This document shows positions 1 to 10,268 of a DNA stretch of 64,000 nucleotides, piece by piece. A program made the translations under genes and the position numbers. Position 1 is the stretch's first letter. Each line of letters starts with the position of its first letter. The stretch is taken from assembly GCA_031216915.1 (NCBI GenBank), contig CM062289.1, forward strand, positions 20,190,520 through 20,254,519. Direction: 5' to 3'. The DNA comes from Pictodentalium vernedei (Eukaryota; Mollusca; Scaphopoda; Dentaliida; Dentaliidae). The notes under the pieces are model-generated. The model made no database searches and had not been told where the DNA came from. It worked only from the letters and a program-made list of their open reading frames with translations.

Positions 1-590
1 ATATATTGTTGACATTCTTGTTCAAGGGCTGGACTAGCTCCAAGAGCTATAGCTCTAGCAACACCTCCGCCATGGGTTAATTGGCTATTAGCCGCATTCA
101 CCATAGCATCAGTAGCTACCTGGGTTATTCCAGTCTTGTATACTTTTATTTCCAGACCACTGGTGGTCCGATAGCTGAAACAATTTTGTGAAGTAAATTT
201 TTCTTGCTGACTGTCCCTTGCAGGGCAGCCATTTTGTGAGTTGGCCTTCGGTTTCTTAGGCCTAGGCCTACCAGTCAGAGGAATGGTTGTGAATTTTACT
301 GTACAATTTTTCCTATTATGTGTGGTCTGACCACACTTTGTGCATTGAATGGTTTTACTTTTCACTGGAGGAGAACCATTTTCGGTTCTCCTTGTTTGAG
401 ACTGAATACTTGGCTTTATATTACATGTTTTATTACCCGTATGTCCACCTGTCTTATTATTTACAATTTTATTTTTACAATTATTCATGCATTGATTTGG
501 TACATTATTTACATTAATTAACACTTCTCCCTGGTGATTTCCAGTTTCACTTCTGTTGGGAGCATGTGGCTTCTCATTAACTCTGCTCAT
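1..590 (-). CDS. Retroelement ORF with zinc knuckle and macro domain, 3' end outside window
   Basis: The ORF opens with ATG at 590-588, overlapping the stop of the gag-like gene in an ATGA arrangement, and stays open for 196 codons to the window edge. A CCHC knuckle (C83-x2-C86-x4-H91-x4-C96) lies near 303-344. From about residue 147 the sequence reads as a macro domain: a DAMVNAANSQL strand-loop (Asn-Ala-Ala-Asn at 165-168), then the glycine-rich HGGGVARAIA loop. Macro domains bind or hydrolyse ADP-ribose and its derivatives. The overlap with gag suggests a translationally coupled or frameshifted second ORF of the same retrotransposon. Protease and reverse transcriptase would lie outside the window. 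The domain call rests on motif recognition only, and the catalytic capacity is unknown. Confidence 0.7.
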   Translation of the reverse strand, partial: MSRVNEKPHAPNRSETGNHQGEVLINVNNVPNQCMNNCKNKIVNNKTGGHTGNKTCNIKPSIQSQTRRTENGSPPVKSKTIQCTKCGQTTHNRKNCTVKFTTIPLTGRPRPKKPKANSQNGCPARDSQQEKFTSQNCFSYRTTSGLEIKVYKTGITQVATDAMVNAANSQLTHGGGVARAIALGASPALEQECQQY

Positions 591-2056
591 TGCCCCATAT
601 GGGCAGAGTTCCCTTCGTTTAAATTGACTCGGCAATCGCGAGCGAAGTGGTTTGGCTTCCCACAGCGAAAGCAGCAAAAGGTCGCCCCTGGTGACCTTTC
701 ACCTGCTGGCTGAATATCTAGTGTTCTCACCTGCTTGGTCAAGTTAACGCGGCAATCACGCTTCACGTGGCCAACGCGGTTACAACGATTGCAAACCGGT
801 CGTGAAAATCGTGTCGGTTTCTGATATCTGTTGTAATTTTGTCCTCCCCTATTTCTGTATTGACTATTGTACTGATTTTTATTCTGATTCTGATATGGAG
901 GTCGCGCATAACCTCCAGTGTAATTTTTCGTTAAAATATTCACCTTATGGCGTCGGCGTGCCACGCCTACGTCCATGGGAGTCTCGTCCCTTGTCTCCAG
1001 AGGGAGATCTACATGTTCTTCCTGTTCGTCGATGGAGTCGCGAAATACAGGGTCCCGATAGCGCTCATATTCTTCGTATTGTCGGTCAAATGCCTTCCCA
1101 AAGGGCGCTTTTCCTTTGGCGGCTTCAGAGCGAGCGCGAAATTTGATTTTCGCGGCATTTTCAAATAATGCCTGACTAACAGCGTTTTCTAGCGTCTTGG
1201 GCATGCGTCGGATCAGTTTCATCCGAACATCGTTGTCATACAACCCGTCACAAAAGTAATCTGAGAGGTTTTTCTGAATGGTGGGGTTATCTATTTCCTG
1301 ATCAAAGGCATCTTTTGCTAGATCAAGCAGTTGCTCAGCATATGAGACAAGAGTTTGATTTTTCCCTTGTCGCATATGGCGCAACTGATTGGTGGCCATG
1401 GAGTTATCCATTGTGGCGCTATAGCGACTTTTTAGTTCGCCATACAGTTCGGACCAGGGCATTTCAGGATTTTTCTTCATTGATCGTAAAATAAAATCAG
1501 CAACTACGAAGTCACTGGTTTGGGCGGCGATTTTAGGTCGTCGTTTCTCTTCCACATCATTTGTCTCACAAAAAAGGTCAAGAGATTTTATCCAACCCCG
1601 AAAATTCAGGGGGTTCCCGTCAAATTTTTTAATATGGGAATGAATGGATTGCGCCTGAGTGGCGTTAGCTGTCTTTGCATTACTCTTTTCACTTTGGCGC
1701 ACGGTTTTATGCAGGTCAATTATGGCAGAAGATGTGGGGTCTTTGGCTTTCCTTTCAGCCTCTGCCAATTTTTGTTGTATTTTTAGTAATTTTGCTTCGG
1801 CACCGACTTTGTCAGTAGCTAACTGTAGTTCCAAATCAGCTTTCTGCTGTACGAATTCTGCTTTAACCTGGTCGAGGGCTGCCCGCGTTTGGTGAAGGGT
1901 TTGTTGTGAGGCAGCATGCTGCTGCGTCAAGCTATGAGCTTGCGAGCTCAATTCAGTAATTTGGCGCTCATACTGACCCACAAGACCTTCCCTTTCCTGT
2001 TTTAGTTGAGTAATTTCATCAATGAACCGTTGCTCCCTTTCTGCTGGCGTGGTCAT
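587..2056 (-). CDS. Gag-like nucleocapsid polyprotein of an LTR retrotransposon
   Basis: This intact 489-residue ORF has the layout of a retrotransposon Gag. Residues 1-110 are Gln/Glu/Lys/Ala-rich and look like a long coiled coil. The middle has the helical, Trp-containing capsid-like stretch of the retrotransposon_gag type (FRGWIKSLDLFCETND, later LRHMRQGKNQTLVSYAEQLL). A basic Asn/Gln/Tyr/Arg-rich linker leads to two CCHC zinc knuckles, CNRCNRVGHVKRDC (about 421-434) and CFRCGKPNHFARDC (about 461-474), which would bind RNA. The next ORF starts inside its stop codon. The family is probably Ty3/Gypsy-like, but without the pol region this is not settled. No frameshift or stop is seen, so the copy may be fairly young. 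Confidence 0.8.
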   Translation of the reverse strand: MTTPAEREQRFIDEITQLKQEREGLVGQYERQITELSSQAHSLTQQHAASQQTLHQTRAALDQVKAEFVQQKADLELQLATDKVGAEAKLLKIQQKLAEAERKAKDPTSSAIIDLHKTVRQSEKSNAKTANATQAQSIHSHIKKFDGNPLNFRGWIKSLDLFCETNDVEEKRRPKIAAQTSDFVVADFILRSMKKNPEMPWSELYGELKSRYSATMDNSMATNQLRHMRQGKNQTLVSYAEQLLDLAKDAFDQEIDNPTIQKNLSDYFCDGLYDNDVRMKLIRRMPKTLENAVSQALFENAAKIKFRARSEAAKGKAPFGKAFDRQYEEYERYRDPVFRDSIDEQEEHVDLPLETRDETPMDVGVARRRHKVNILTKNYTGGYARPPYQNQNKNQYNSQYRNRGGQNYNRYQKPTRFSRPVCNRCNRVGHVKRDCRVNLTKQVRTLDIQPAGERSPGATFCCFRCGKPNHFARDCRVNLNEGNSAHMGQ

Positions 2057-2590
2057 TTTTAATGAAATAATTTACAATTGAATTTTTTTCTGCTGTTAAC
2101 GAACGTAAAATGAAGAAAATTGCACCTACCTTGCTAGCACTATAACTGTTGAAACACACGCGGCTGTCGTTTCAGAATTTCCTGGAATTCCTCGAGATTT
2201 TTCACAGTTTCCTGAGTTTCCGTTTTTCTCTGATGTTCAGTCAAAAGTTCGATATATCTGATGAGCAACGCTCGGTGCGACCAGTCGAGCGTAGTTTGGA
2301 TGTGATAGCAATTGGCGGTCGGCGTCAGTGTAAATAATGGCACGTTGGACATGCAACCAGTTCCACCATTGAGTTGTACCAATTGTAGATTCAGAGGGCG
2401 CTGTCTGCGTCAGCTGCCTTACAAATTTGAGCTGCCAGGCGTTCAATTTACCAGTTCTCACAAGTTCACTGTGCTCCCCAGCGGCAACGTTTTAAGTCAA
2501 TTTCGGCTTCACTGGGTCTGTTAGGGTTAATAAATGTTTCTAGAATGTTCACCCGGTCGTTTCAAGAGAGTTAACAGTCAGAGTCTACAT

Positions 2591-2607
2591 CCTGACGAGC
2601 GGCACCA
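2591..2607 (-). other. Candidate tRNA primer-binding site upstream of gag
   Basis: On the minus strand this reads TGGTGCCGCTCGTCAGG. It begins with the TGG expected opposite a tRNA CCA end and lies about 540 bp upstream of the gag start, a plausible leader length. If correct, the 5' LTR lies immediately to its right. I could not delimit an LTR because the partner LTR is outside the window. No specific tRNA was matched. Confidence 0.3.
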
Positions 2608-4057
2608 TATAAACTGGCCTGTGGCATAGCAGGGTTAAGTACCCTGGATAACTGATCATCTAGTGGTTTTTCGTTCGGACTATAATCGAGGCAAAAATGG
2701 CCACAGGACAATTTAAGTGTTCAGTCTTAAGAGGCAACCAGTTCTGTAGAGTCTGCAACAATTCTTGATACTGCAGCCGCAGCGAAAGGGTGAATTCAAA
2801 AACACATAAAATGTACTTACAGTTTTCTACACTTTTATTAAAACCCTAAGTAAAGTTCCTACAAGTTAAACTTGAAACAAATTCTCTCTCTGGTAAATGT
2901 TTGAAAATATCAGATACGAAATGAGACTAAGACGAAACTATCGCATCGCTCTCATCGCGTCCTGTGTCTGGAAATGTTGTCTGGCCTGGCAGCGTTCGGC
3001 AGCGTCCTTCCACGAGAATAGGAGAGTGACTTCTTGTACATACGGAAGACCAGAGAGAAGTCCCGTCTCGGGTGATTCCGTTGGCTTAAATACGACTTGA
3101 ATCGTGTCTACTCGGCAGAATTTACGTCATAAAACACCACAAAACACCACATATACCCCAAGATGGCGGAGAGGTATTTCTTAACCCCTTACTTCCATCC
3201 TGGAATAGTAGGGCATCCGGTGGGTATCCTATGCTAAGAGTATGCGTTCTCGCATTTAAAAGGATGCTGGCAATTAATAGGTGTATAACCGCAAAACCAG
3301 TCGGCCATCTTGTGAACGTGCAAGATTGCACAATTCTCAGAGCTGAAACTGATACTGGGTGTGTTGAGGTTAGGTCGGGTCAGTATACAATGCTAAAACC
3401 TGTCAAAAGCATTCTGATGGGGTTATTATAGGTTAGGCTTTTACTAGCTCATATGCCAGTCATAATTGCAAATACTGTCAAAAACACCTTTTTACAGTAA
3501 GTGCATAAAGTACTTTTGTAGGTCAGTTTGCACTGTTATTATGCAATGCAAATATACGAGGAATTGAATAAAATTACATAACTTGGGCTTGAAAACAGCG
3601 TTTACTTATTAAAGTTTATACAACAGAGAATTATTACCAAGTAGGACTTGGCCACTCTGATTAACACATTAACAATTCGGGAACCAAGATTCTCGAGTGC
3701 AATCATAAGACTCCGACGCACCCCACGGAGGTTAACCCGACGCGCTCCGTGGAGGGGCTCCGTGGAGGGCATTTCGTTACAACCACTATGATTATCTCAT
3801 TTACATCAGTTTACTAGTCCATTAAAATCGGACATCAACACCCACCTACCCCTCAGGCGTTCAAGAAATATTTTTCCAACCCATAGCCCCCAACCCACAT
3901 ACACCCATTCGAGACATCAAGTTCAACCTTTCATGGACTCGAGTTTGGGTTGAAATTAAAAATCAATTTACGTAATTTAGGAGATCGCGGATACACCACA
4001 CAAGTATTGCTGAAGAACTCTGCAAAAGACGACACAGTAAGGATGACTAACTATTTA
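2608..4057. other. No gene seen; may include the 5' LTR of the gag element
   Basis: Only short chance ORFs are present. The left part would be the LTR if the primer-binding-site call is right. The right part should hold the missing half of Harbinger C, but I find neither a matching terminal repeat nor a Myb-like ORF. A short GC-rich duplication (ctccgtggagg) occurs near 3,730-3,770. Confidence 0.4.
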
Positions 4058-5127
4058 TTATTCAAATAATCGCATCGGTTCATCGCGCCTAGGGTCTCCA
4101 GCACGGGTGTTCACAGTAGGGTCAATCGGGTCGTTTTCAAACTCGTTGGCAGCAGACTGTCGGACATCAAAATGTGCACCATCATCCCCAGAACGCAGAC
4201 ATAAATTGTGTAGAATAACAGCACATTGGACGGCTTCCAGCATACTGCTCAACCTCAAACCGCCCATTCAAGAACGGAATCGTTGCTTGATGATTCCAAA
4301 ACCCTCTCTATCACATTTCGCCCTTTACGGTGGGCTATGTTAAACGTCATTCTGGTTGAAACCGGTTCACCTGGATACGGCGTAATTAACAAGTTATTTG
4401 ATGGGTATGCATTGTCCCCAACAGCACAGCGCGTGGAAATGGACGCTCACATCTTTCCTCAAACGCAGTCCACAGTTGGCTTGGCGAAGCACTCTTGAAT
4501 CATGCCATTTTCAGGAGCATTCGACGAACAGAGATAGGCTCGAGTGTCAGGCCCACATACTAATAAGACATTCAAGCTGTGGTGATGGCGGTTTGCGTAA
4601 CTCTCTTCGTCGTCAGCTGGTGGCGACACGCGCACATGGCTTCCATCTACAACACCTGCTACACAAGGCAGTCGGCATATTTCACGAAATCTAGTAGCAA
4701 TATCAAGTTGATTTTCTCTAGGCCAACAAACGACTTCATCTCTCAGTGCAATAGCCAGAGGGATAATTTCATGCACAACGCGATTATCCTTTCCAATTTT
4801 GTGGCAATCCTGCACTACGTGTTAGAAACCATTTTAACCAATAAAATGTAAAAATACCAACAACTTTTGCCTTGGGGAGTGCGGATTGTTTCTGTCTGAG
4901 TTTGGTGTCAAAATATCTCGAAATTTCTCCTCGAGAAAGTCAACCACACTTTCTGGGACGCGATAACGCTCTCTGAACTCACGAGGTAAAGGTGCGTCAA
5001 AACGCCGTTCTGCGAAAATCCTCTGACGACGAGGAATATGAACTGAAAATGCCAAATCTTGCACTTCGTCGGATGAATACGCCATTTTTATCTTATTTAC
5101 CCAGAAACAAGATTGTTGTCGCAACAA
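4058..5127 (-). pseudogene. PIF/Harbinger DDE transposase remnant (element C)
   Basis: Three ORF pieces (5,127-4,834; 4,815-4,459; 4,267-4,058) align in order with the intact transposase at 7,116-8,156. The start MAYSSDE, the block REFRERYRVPESVVDFLEE, the first catalytic Asp in VVDGSHVRV and the C-terminal ILHNLC are recognisable. The part between about 4,267 and 4,459, which should hold the second Asp and the catalytic Glu, is scrambled by frameshifts. It is therefore a dead DDE_Tnp_4/HARBI1-type transposase. The conserved start lies at about 5,085-5,083 (ATGGCGTA context as in copies A and B). The element's end lies to its right at 5,500. Confidence 0.8.
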
Positions 5128-5460
5128 TCCACTTGTAATATTCAGTCGTAATTATTTTACGAGACAAATTCACCCTCAAGCCTGCAGTCGTAAATGCAAG
5201 TCGAAATACACTCGTACCCCACGCAATTATTTTTTATAGGATTGGCCGCCGTAGACCCTTCGCCGACAAGTAGCTTCAACGAGTGATTTCTGCACCTGTG
5301 TAATTTACAAGTGTAAATCTACTTTTACAGGACTGGAAACGTTGCCTCTATTACACGTGTAGGCCATTTACAGCTGCCGGGCTACAAGTGTTCAGCCAAG
5401 CGCGTTATAAGTCGTTTATAGGATTCACTCACCGCTCGGCTTGTATTTTACATGTACAGA

Positions 5461-5503
5461 CTCGGATTTACAATTGTAGGGAAGTTTATAGGATAGACCC
5501 CAG
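5461..5503. repeat. Terminal repeat of Harbinger C with CAG target flank
   Basis: Read on the minus strand, the terminus starts GGGTCTATCCTATAAAC, closely matching the GGGTCTTTCCTATAGAAC end of Harbinger B. It is followed outward by CAG (5,501-5,503), the reverse complement of the CTG flanking A and B. Subterminal TTTACA and GTGTAAA motifs fill 5,280-5,480, as in the other copies. The opposite end was not found, so C is truncated. Confidence 0.65.
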
Positions 5504-5510
5504 GATCCAA

Positions 5511-6080
5511 ACAGGATTTTTGTAACTACGCTCACGCGATTATTATTAAACATATTTTATTTGTTATAACAAAATGGATTGGATAACAAGTGCCGAGTAC
5601 TTAGATAATATCCTTTCCTTAATATACATTTGAAAATTTCAAATTATGTTTACAAATATTTACAAAAAGTTACCTAAATGTGCATGCAATGGCAAAGCAA
5701 ACGTATGAATAATTAAAACAATATTGTGTATGTACACTCTTCAAGATGAATGTTGATAAGTATTCGACTTTACAAGAGTCAGAACAGATAGGTGGGAGGG
5801 AGGAGAGAAGAAAGGTGAAAGGTGAACTGTCACATCGCAACACTGCTGGCCTTGGTCAACTAACGTGTCATATTACGGCACAATCGCGATTCCAGCGGAC
5901 CCGCGATTTAGGCGGAGCCCCGTTACCACTGCTAGCCAGGGCATACAGGACAAACATGCAGAATGCACAAAGCCGTGACTGAAGGAAATGGAAACGCGAT
6001 GTTCAACTATAACTCAGTTCAAGTCATATAATAAACCTTCTATCGCTACAGTGAAATGACCTGGATCGTCGCATCACGTC
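5511..6080. other. No gene seen
   Basis: AT-rich DNA without a credible ORF or repeat. The 78-codon ORF at 5,746-5,982 has no recognisable features. Confidence 0.4.
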
Positions 6081-6769
6081 TCGTTGAGGAGGACAACGCG
6101 CACTGCGCATGCACACTAACAGCATGTATAGCCAGGGAAATGACGTAACAGGGCCACTCAAAAAGGCTACCATTATGGCAACCCCACATGAGGTCCGTAA
6201 ATACTACTTTTATTCTGAAACATTATTATTGCATTTCTGAAAACCCGGAAATAGAGAAATGCTGTATTCCACTTCCTGCTCGCACTGATGCACAAGTTAA
6301 TCACTGCTAGTAGAAAAAGTAGCATATGCTACGGCCCTCGTACTGTCAAGGGCCTTGTGCGGAATGCTTCCAAAATATCAACATGGGTTGGCCATTCACA
6401 AATTCTATGTTGATAAAAATGGATTGTTCATTTCGCTAAGCACTATGACGCGTGGGACGAAACAAAATAATAAATGGAACGCTCTATAAGTGGATTTTGA
6501 AGGTTTTAGAAATTATTAACGCACGTTTCGTGTGTTTAGAATTTCCCAACTGGAATGAGTTCCATTTAGCAACTAAACCTAAACAGAAGATTTTCAGAAT
6601 TCTGTGCCAAGATGTTTGTTGAACGCGTGTGATTCGCGTGCTCTCATAGCCACAAGAATCACATATATTTGTCATTCTTTAAAAAGTTTTTGTTGCTACA
6701 GCTAGGATTTATAGCCCCTCTAAGACCTTTATAACGCATGCTACAATCCCCGCACTAGTTTAATCCGAC
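6081..6769. repeat. Duplicated unit, copy 1 left part (split by Harbingers A and B)
   Basis: From gacaacgcgcactgcgcatg onward this matches 55,930-56,560 with many substitutions and small indels. Examples are the shared stretches around ggctaccat.atggcaacccc, atatcaacatgggttggcca and tttagaatttcccaactgg. The match resumes at 20,993 on the far side of the two Harbinger elements. The unit is therefore an older dispersed or segmentally duplicated sequence, into which the Harbingers later inserted. No coding function is recognised; the copies share fragments of an ORF but are not clearly conserved as protein. Confidence 0.75.
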
Positions 6770-7115
6770 CTGGGCCCAATACTATAACACTTTGTACACC
6801 TGTAATTGTGAGAAATACACTACAATTTGCGGTCCTGTCAACGAACGATTACTATAAACCGATTGTCGTGCGAAAAATTTACAACCGCTTCGCGGGACCT
6901 GTAAAGTGCAGATACAGCTGCAAAGGGCCTGTAAATGGGATACTACAAACGAATACATGAGTCCTACGCAGGTAATTTTTCTAGAAAACACAGCTCAAAA
7001 CTTACATGTGAGCTTTAGTCGGGGAATTGTATTTACATGTACATGCATGACTTTTGCGTTTATTATAAGGCTTGCGTGGAAGACGTAATGACAAAGCCGG
7101 TGGATTTTGACGATC

Positions 7116-8156
7116 ATGGCGTACTCTTCGGACGAAGATATAGAAGTTTTTATACATGATGCCCACATTCCGCGACGAGAGAGAGAATTCCACGCCAGAC
7201 ATTTTGATGTGAATTCAGCGCAGGAATTTCGAGAGCGATATCGCGTTCCTGAAACTGTTGTTGATCGTTTGGTCCATAGATTAGGTCATTCTCTTGAACT
7301 AGCGACCCACAGAAATGATCCATTAACCCCGAGACAACAGATCATGGTATTTCTGCATTACATGGGTACCAATGGTTTCTACCATCTGATTCAAGAGTGC
7401 CATGGAATTGGGCGTGACACAGTTAAGCGTGTCGTGCACAGAATAATTCCGTTGGTTACGGGAATGGCAGTTGACATCATGAAGTGGCCTCAAAATAGTA
7501 TGGGCGTTGCGACAGATTTTTTTCAATACTGTGGTATGCCAAGTGTCTGTGGTGCTGTTGATGGAACCCATATTAGAGTCATCCCTCCAGCAGAAGATGA
7601 AGCTAGTTACGTGAATAGGCATCACGTGCATAGTCTAAATGCTTTGGTAGTGTGTGGCCCTGACCTCAGGATTTATTTTTGCTCGACCAAATCTGTTGGG
7701 AGATGGCATGACGCCCACGTACTAAAGGAGTCCGAATTATGGCAAGCATTTGAGGTAGAACGACGGCGACCATTCCCAGGAGCCGTATTAATAGCAGACA
7801 GTGCTTATCCTGTAACCGAGTGGCTTATTCCACCGCTACAACACAATGTGGTAGGTGCCAGAGCGCGGTTCAACAAAGCTCAAATTAAAGGACGAAATGT
7901 AGTGGAGCGTTGCATAGGCGTTGTAAAAGCAAGGTTTTATGCGCTAAAGACGTGCATTAGACTGAGGAAGATGACTGATGCAGCAAATCTAACGCAGTGT
8001 GCATTCATCATTCATAATTTATGCATTGATCATGGGGACAATGGTGATGACCTCACAGTTCCGGATGATAACGCGTTACTAGGCACGGGAGATGACACTC
8101 CACCAAACATTCCCCCCAATGAGATTCGTCGACAGGAGTTAATCAACTATTTCTGA
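7116..8156 (+). CDS. Harbinger DDE transposase (HARBI1-like, DDE_Tnp_4 family), intact
   Basis: This 346-residue nuclease cuts and joins the element's ends. The catalytic triad is visible: D149 in GAVDGTHIRV, D228 in VLIADSAYP and E264 in NVVERCIGVVKARF. The usual WHDAHV block is at about 197-202 and the C-terminal AFIIHNLC at about 300. I chose ATG 7,116 rather than the TTG upstream because the MAYSSDE start is conserved in copies B and C. The N-terminal third (FRERYRVPETVVDRL) is the helix-turn-helix-like region of the family. In this family the transposase needs a Myb-like partner for nuclear import and end binding; the candidate partner is at 9,564-10,268. Confidence 0.9.
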   Translation: MAYSSDEDIEVFIHDAHIPRREREFHARHFDVNSAQEFRERYRVPETVVDRLVHRLGHSLELATHRNDPLTPRQQIMVFLHYMGTNGFYHLIQECHGIGRDTVKRVVHRIIPLVTGMAVDIMKWPQNSMGVATDFFQYCGMPSVCGAVDGTHIRVIPPAEDEASYVNRHHVHSLNALVVCGPDLRIYFCSTKSVGRWHDAHVLKESELWQAFEVERRRPFPGAVLIADSAYPVTEWLIPPLQHNVVGARARFNKAQIKGRNVVERCIGVVKARFYALKTCIRLRKMTDAANLTQCAFIIHNLCIDHGDNGDDLTVPDDNALLGTGDDTPPNIPPNEIRRQELINYF

Positions 8157-8519
8157 TAGTGTTTGGAGAAACATCACGTTATGCGTTTGGCCTTATGAAA
8201 TGATAGAACCTCATTCGACACTAATCGACAATAATACAATAAATTTACTTTTTCTGGAGATAGTGTGTTGTGAACTTTTATTCAGTGAACTATGCAGTAC
8301 TTTGACCATTAGCTTTTATTATCGTCATTGAATTGTTAGAGGAAACATTTACGCCGTCGCATGAGAACCACCTGCGTCTAAATTCCATTTGGTAAAAGAA
8401 CCGGATGGCTAACATACAAAGGTATGAGTCTAAGAGGTTGCCGCCATGTTCTGAAATCGATTTACACAATAAACTCTTCATTCAGTTACCACCATCCTCA
8501 ACTGAGGTAATGTATTCAT

Positions 8520-8660
8520 CTTTCGGGCTTTTGGTACATCCTCGCCTGAGTGCAATAATTCCGTATCTCCCCTATGGGAGATAAGACATTATAGATAATT
8601 CCGTATCTCCCCTATGGGAGATAAGAAATTATAGCACTCAGGCGACGACATTAATAACTG
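8520..8660. repeat. Palindromic MITE, family 1 copy with doubled core
   Basis: The arms cgcctgagtgcaataatt and the complementary aattatagcactcaggcg enclose two tandem copies of a small palindrome (attccgtatctcccctatgg...). The same outer arms occur at 32,438-32,505 around a different core, and as a half copy near 52,750. It is non-autonomous, and the parent transposon is not identified. Confidence 0.65.
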
Positions 8661-8984
8661 ACCTAATATCGCGACGGCGACACATTGTGGGGTAGAGAGT
8701 AGAGATGGGGAGGAGTTTTTTTTTTCGTTTTCGATTGCAATCGGTGTTCTATAAAGGAATCGTGTTACGGTTTCGGTCTCGGCCGTGACATAAAATAAAG
8801 AGAAACTGACCTGGATTTTCAGAACAGGGGTCGGTGCATGTACAGGCATCAGCCTTCCAACATCTTATGGGACATTCCGCTGTGTCAAACAACCATACCA
8901 ATATGGATACCATTAGAAGCAGGCCACAAAGACTGTTCTAATGGTATTCATGTTTGTAAGGTGTTCTTGATATATATTGAAGGG

Positions 8985-9300
8985 AGCGTGGCGGCTCAGT
9001 CTGTACGGTATCAAACTTGAGAGCTTGTGGTCAAGGGTTCGATTCCAACAAGCGACATCGCGTTGTATTCTTCGGCAAGATACTCAATTCCCATTGCCCA
9101 CGTAGATGCACGATGTCACTGTGTGCTAAGACGTACTGCACGCCGAGGTGCACATATCCCCAATCCCTCTTAACCCTTCCTGTGCTGTACATTACCTGGG
9201 GTATGACTTTGGGGAGCTGGCAGGTGTTCGTCACCGTACAATGTATCTCTCACAATGGGGAGAAGGGTGAAGGTCTCGCGCAAGTGAATAAAATAAAACG
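8985..9300 (+). mobile_element. tRNA-headed SINE
   Basis: The head has box A-like tggcggctcagtctg and box B-like gggttcgattcc, the internal RNA polymerase III promoter of a tRNA-derived SINE. The body has the tail block found in all SINEs of this window (gttgta/gtcctt-ggcaagacact..., then actaaggcgtactgcac). It lies between the two genes of Harbinger A, so it arrived later. It does not disturb either ORF. Confidence 0.75.
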
Positions 9301-9563
9301 AAATAGTCGAATGCATATTGCTACCTGAGTTCCGTTTTGTCATAAACGACATTCTATAAGGATGTCGTTTACGACGATACGGAAGTCATGTTGCGATATG
9401 TTTACACATTTTGTGACGAATTGACTGGCGGTTTCTATCCTTCAAATCACACGGGCATTTGAAGACAAGAGTGTGTGGTTTTCAACTTATTTTTCTTTAT
9501 TTCTTTCGGTATTTGTAAGCTTGAAGTCAGTTATTTTTCTGTTGAAGAACAATGTTTATTCTT

Positions 9564-10268
9564 TCATTCTGTTGATTGGCATAGTGACTGTCTCAATTTT
9601 TTTATTCTCAGTCTTCTCTCTATAGCCTCCAATCTTAGACACTGGATTTCCAAGCGAATTTTCTTCCTCTTCAGCGCGATGAAGTCATCTTGTAAAAGCT
9701 TGTCGACTCCTCGTTTTGGAACTTGCTTCTTTTTCTTTGCACGCGAAGCATCTGTTTGTTGTGTGACACCATTGGATTCTTCGTTGGCATTCGGTGATGA
9801 AAAGGGCGTTTCATTAGTAGCGTTAAGGATGGTTGACTGTTCTGGCATTCTTTCTGAAGTGGACGCTTGTGGCTGTGAAGAGCTTATAGCGACAGGTTCT
9901 TCTTGGTGTGTAGCAGTAAAAGACACGGGCGTATCCTGAACGTCAAGAAGGGTCAAACACGCTGATTCCCGACCTATAATATCTAACACCAAATTATCCG
10001 CCTCTGTCAAACGGGACCCGCTCTCTCCGGATTTCTTTGAATTTTGGAATTTCTTCATGGCTCCGCGTTTAATGTTTGCCCAAATTGTGTCTCGCAGAGT
10101 TTTATGATCGGACACAGAAGCACCAATCGTCCGCATCATATTGTATAAGGAAACCCATTCTTCTTCCTTACGTTTCTTCGTTAAAGTGGGTCCAAATTTC
10201 CCAAATAAAATTGATTTCTTCTGTTGTATTCCATTTAAAAATGCAAGCTTCTGTTCCGCAGTTAACAT
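9564..10268 (-). CDS. Myb/SANT-like (zeste-type) partner protein of Harbinger A
   Basis: This intact 234-residue ORF starts MLTAEQKLAF. Its N-terminal 80 residues have the Trp-spaced helical pattern of a Myb/SANT-like DNA-binding domain (ILFGKF, EEEWVSL, TLRDTIWANIKRGAM). The middle is a Ser/Thr/Glu-rich linker. After a basic KKKKQVPKRG patch comes a C-terminal coiled coil (LLQDDFIALKRKKIRLEI...). Such proteins bind the element's subterminal repeats and carry the transposase into the nucleus; that role is inferred from the family. The protein at 19,902-20,603 is a clear homologue. Confidence 0.8.
   Translation of the reverse strand: MLTAEQKLAFLNGIQQKKSILFGKFGPTLTKKRKEEEWVSLYNMMRTIGASVSDHKTLRDTIWANIKRGAMKKFQNSKKSGESGSRLTEADNLVLDIIGRESACLTLLDVQDTPVSFTATHQEEPVAISSSQPQASTSERMPEQSTILNATNETPFSSPNANEESNGVTQQTDASRAKKKKQVPKRGVDKLLQDDFIALKRKKIRLEIQCLRLEAIERRLRIKKLRQSLCQSTE

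Noticed and set aside
2140-2382. 80-codon ORF upstream of gag
   Set aside because: It lies in the presumed leader of the retrotransposon, and no conserved feature supports it as a gene.
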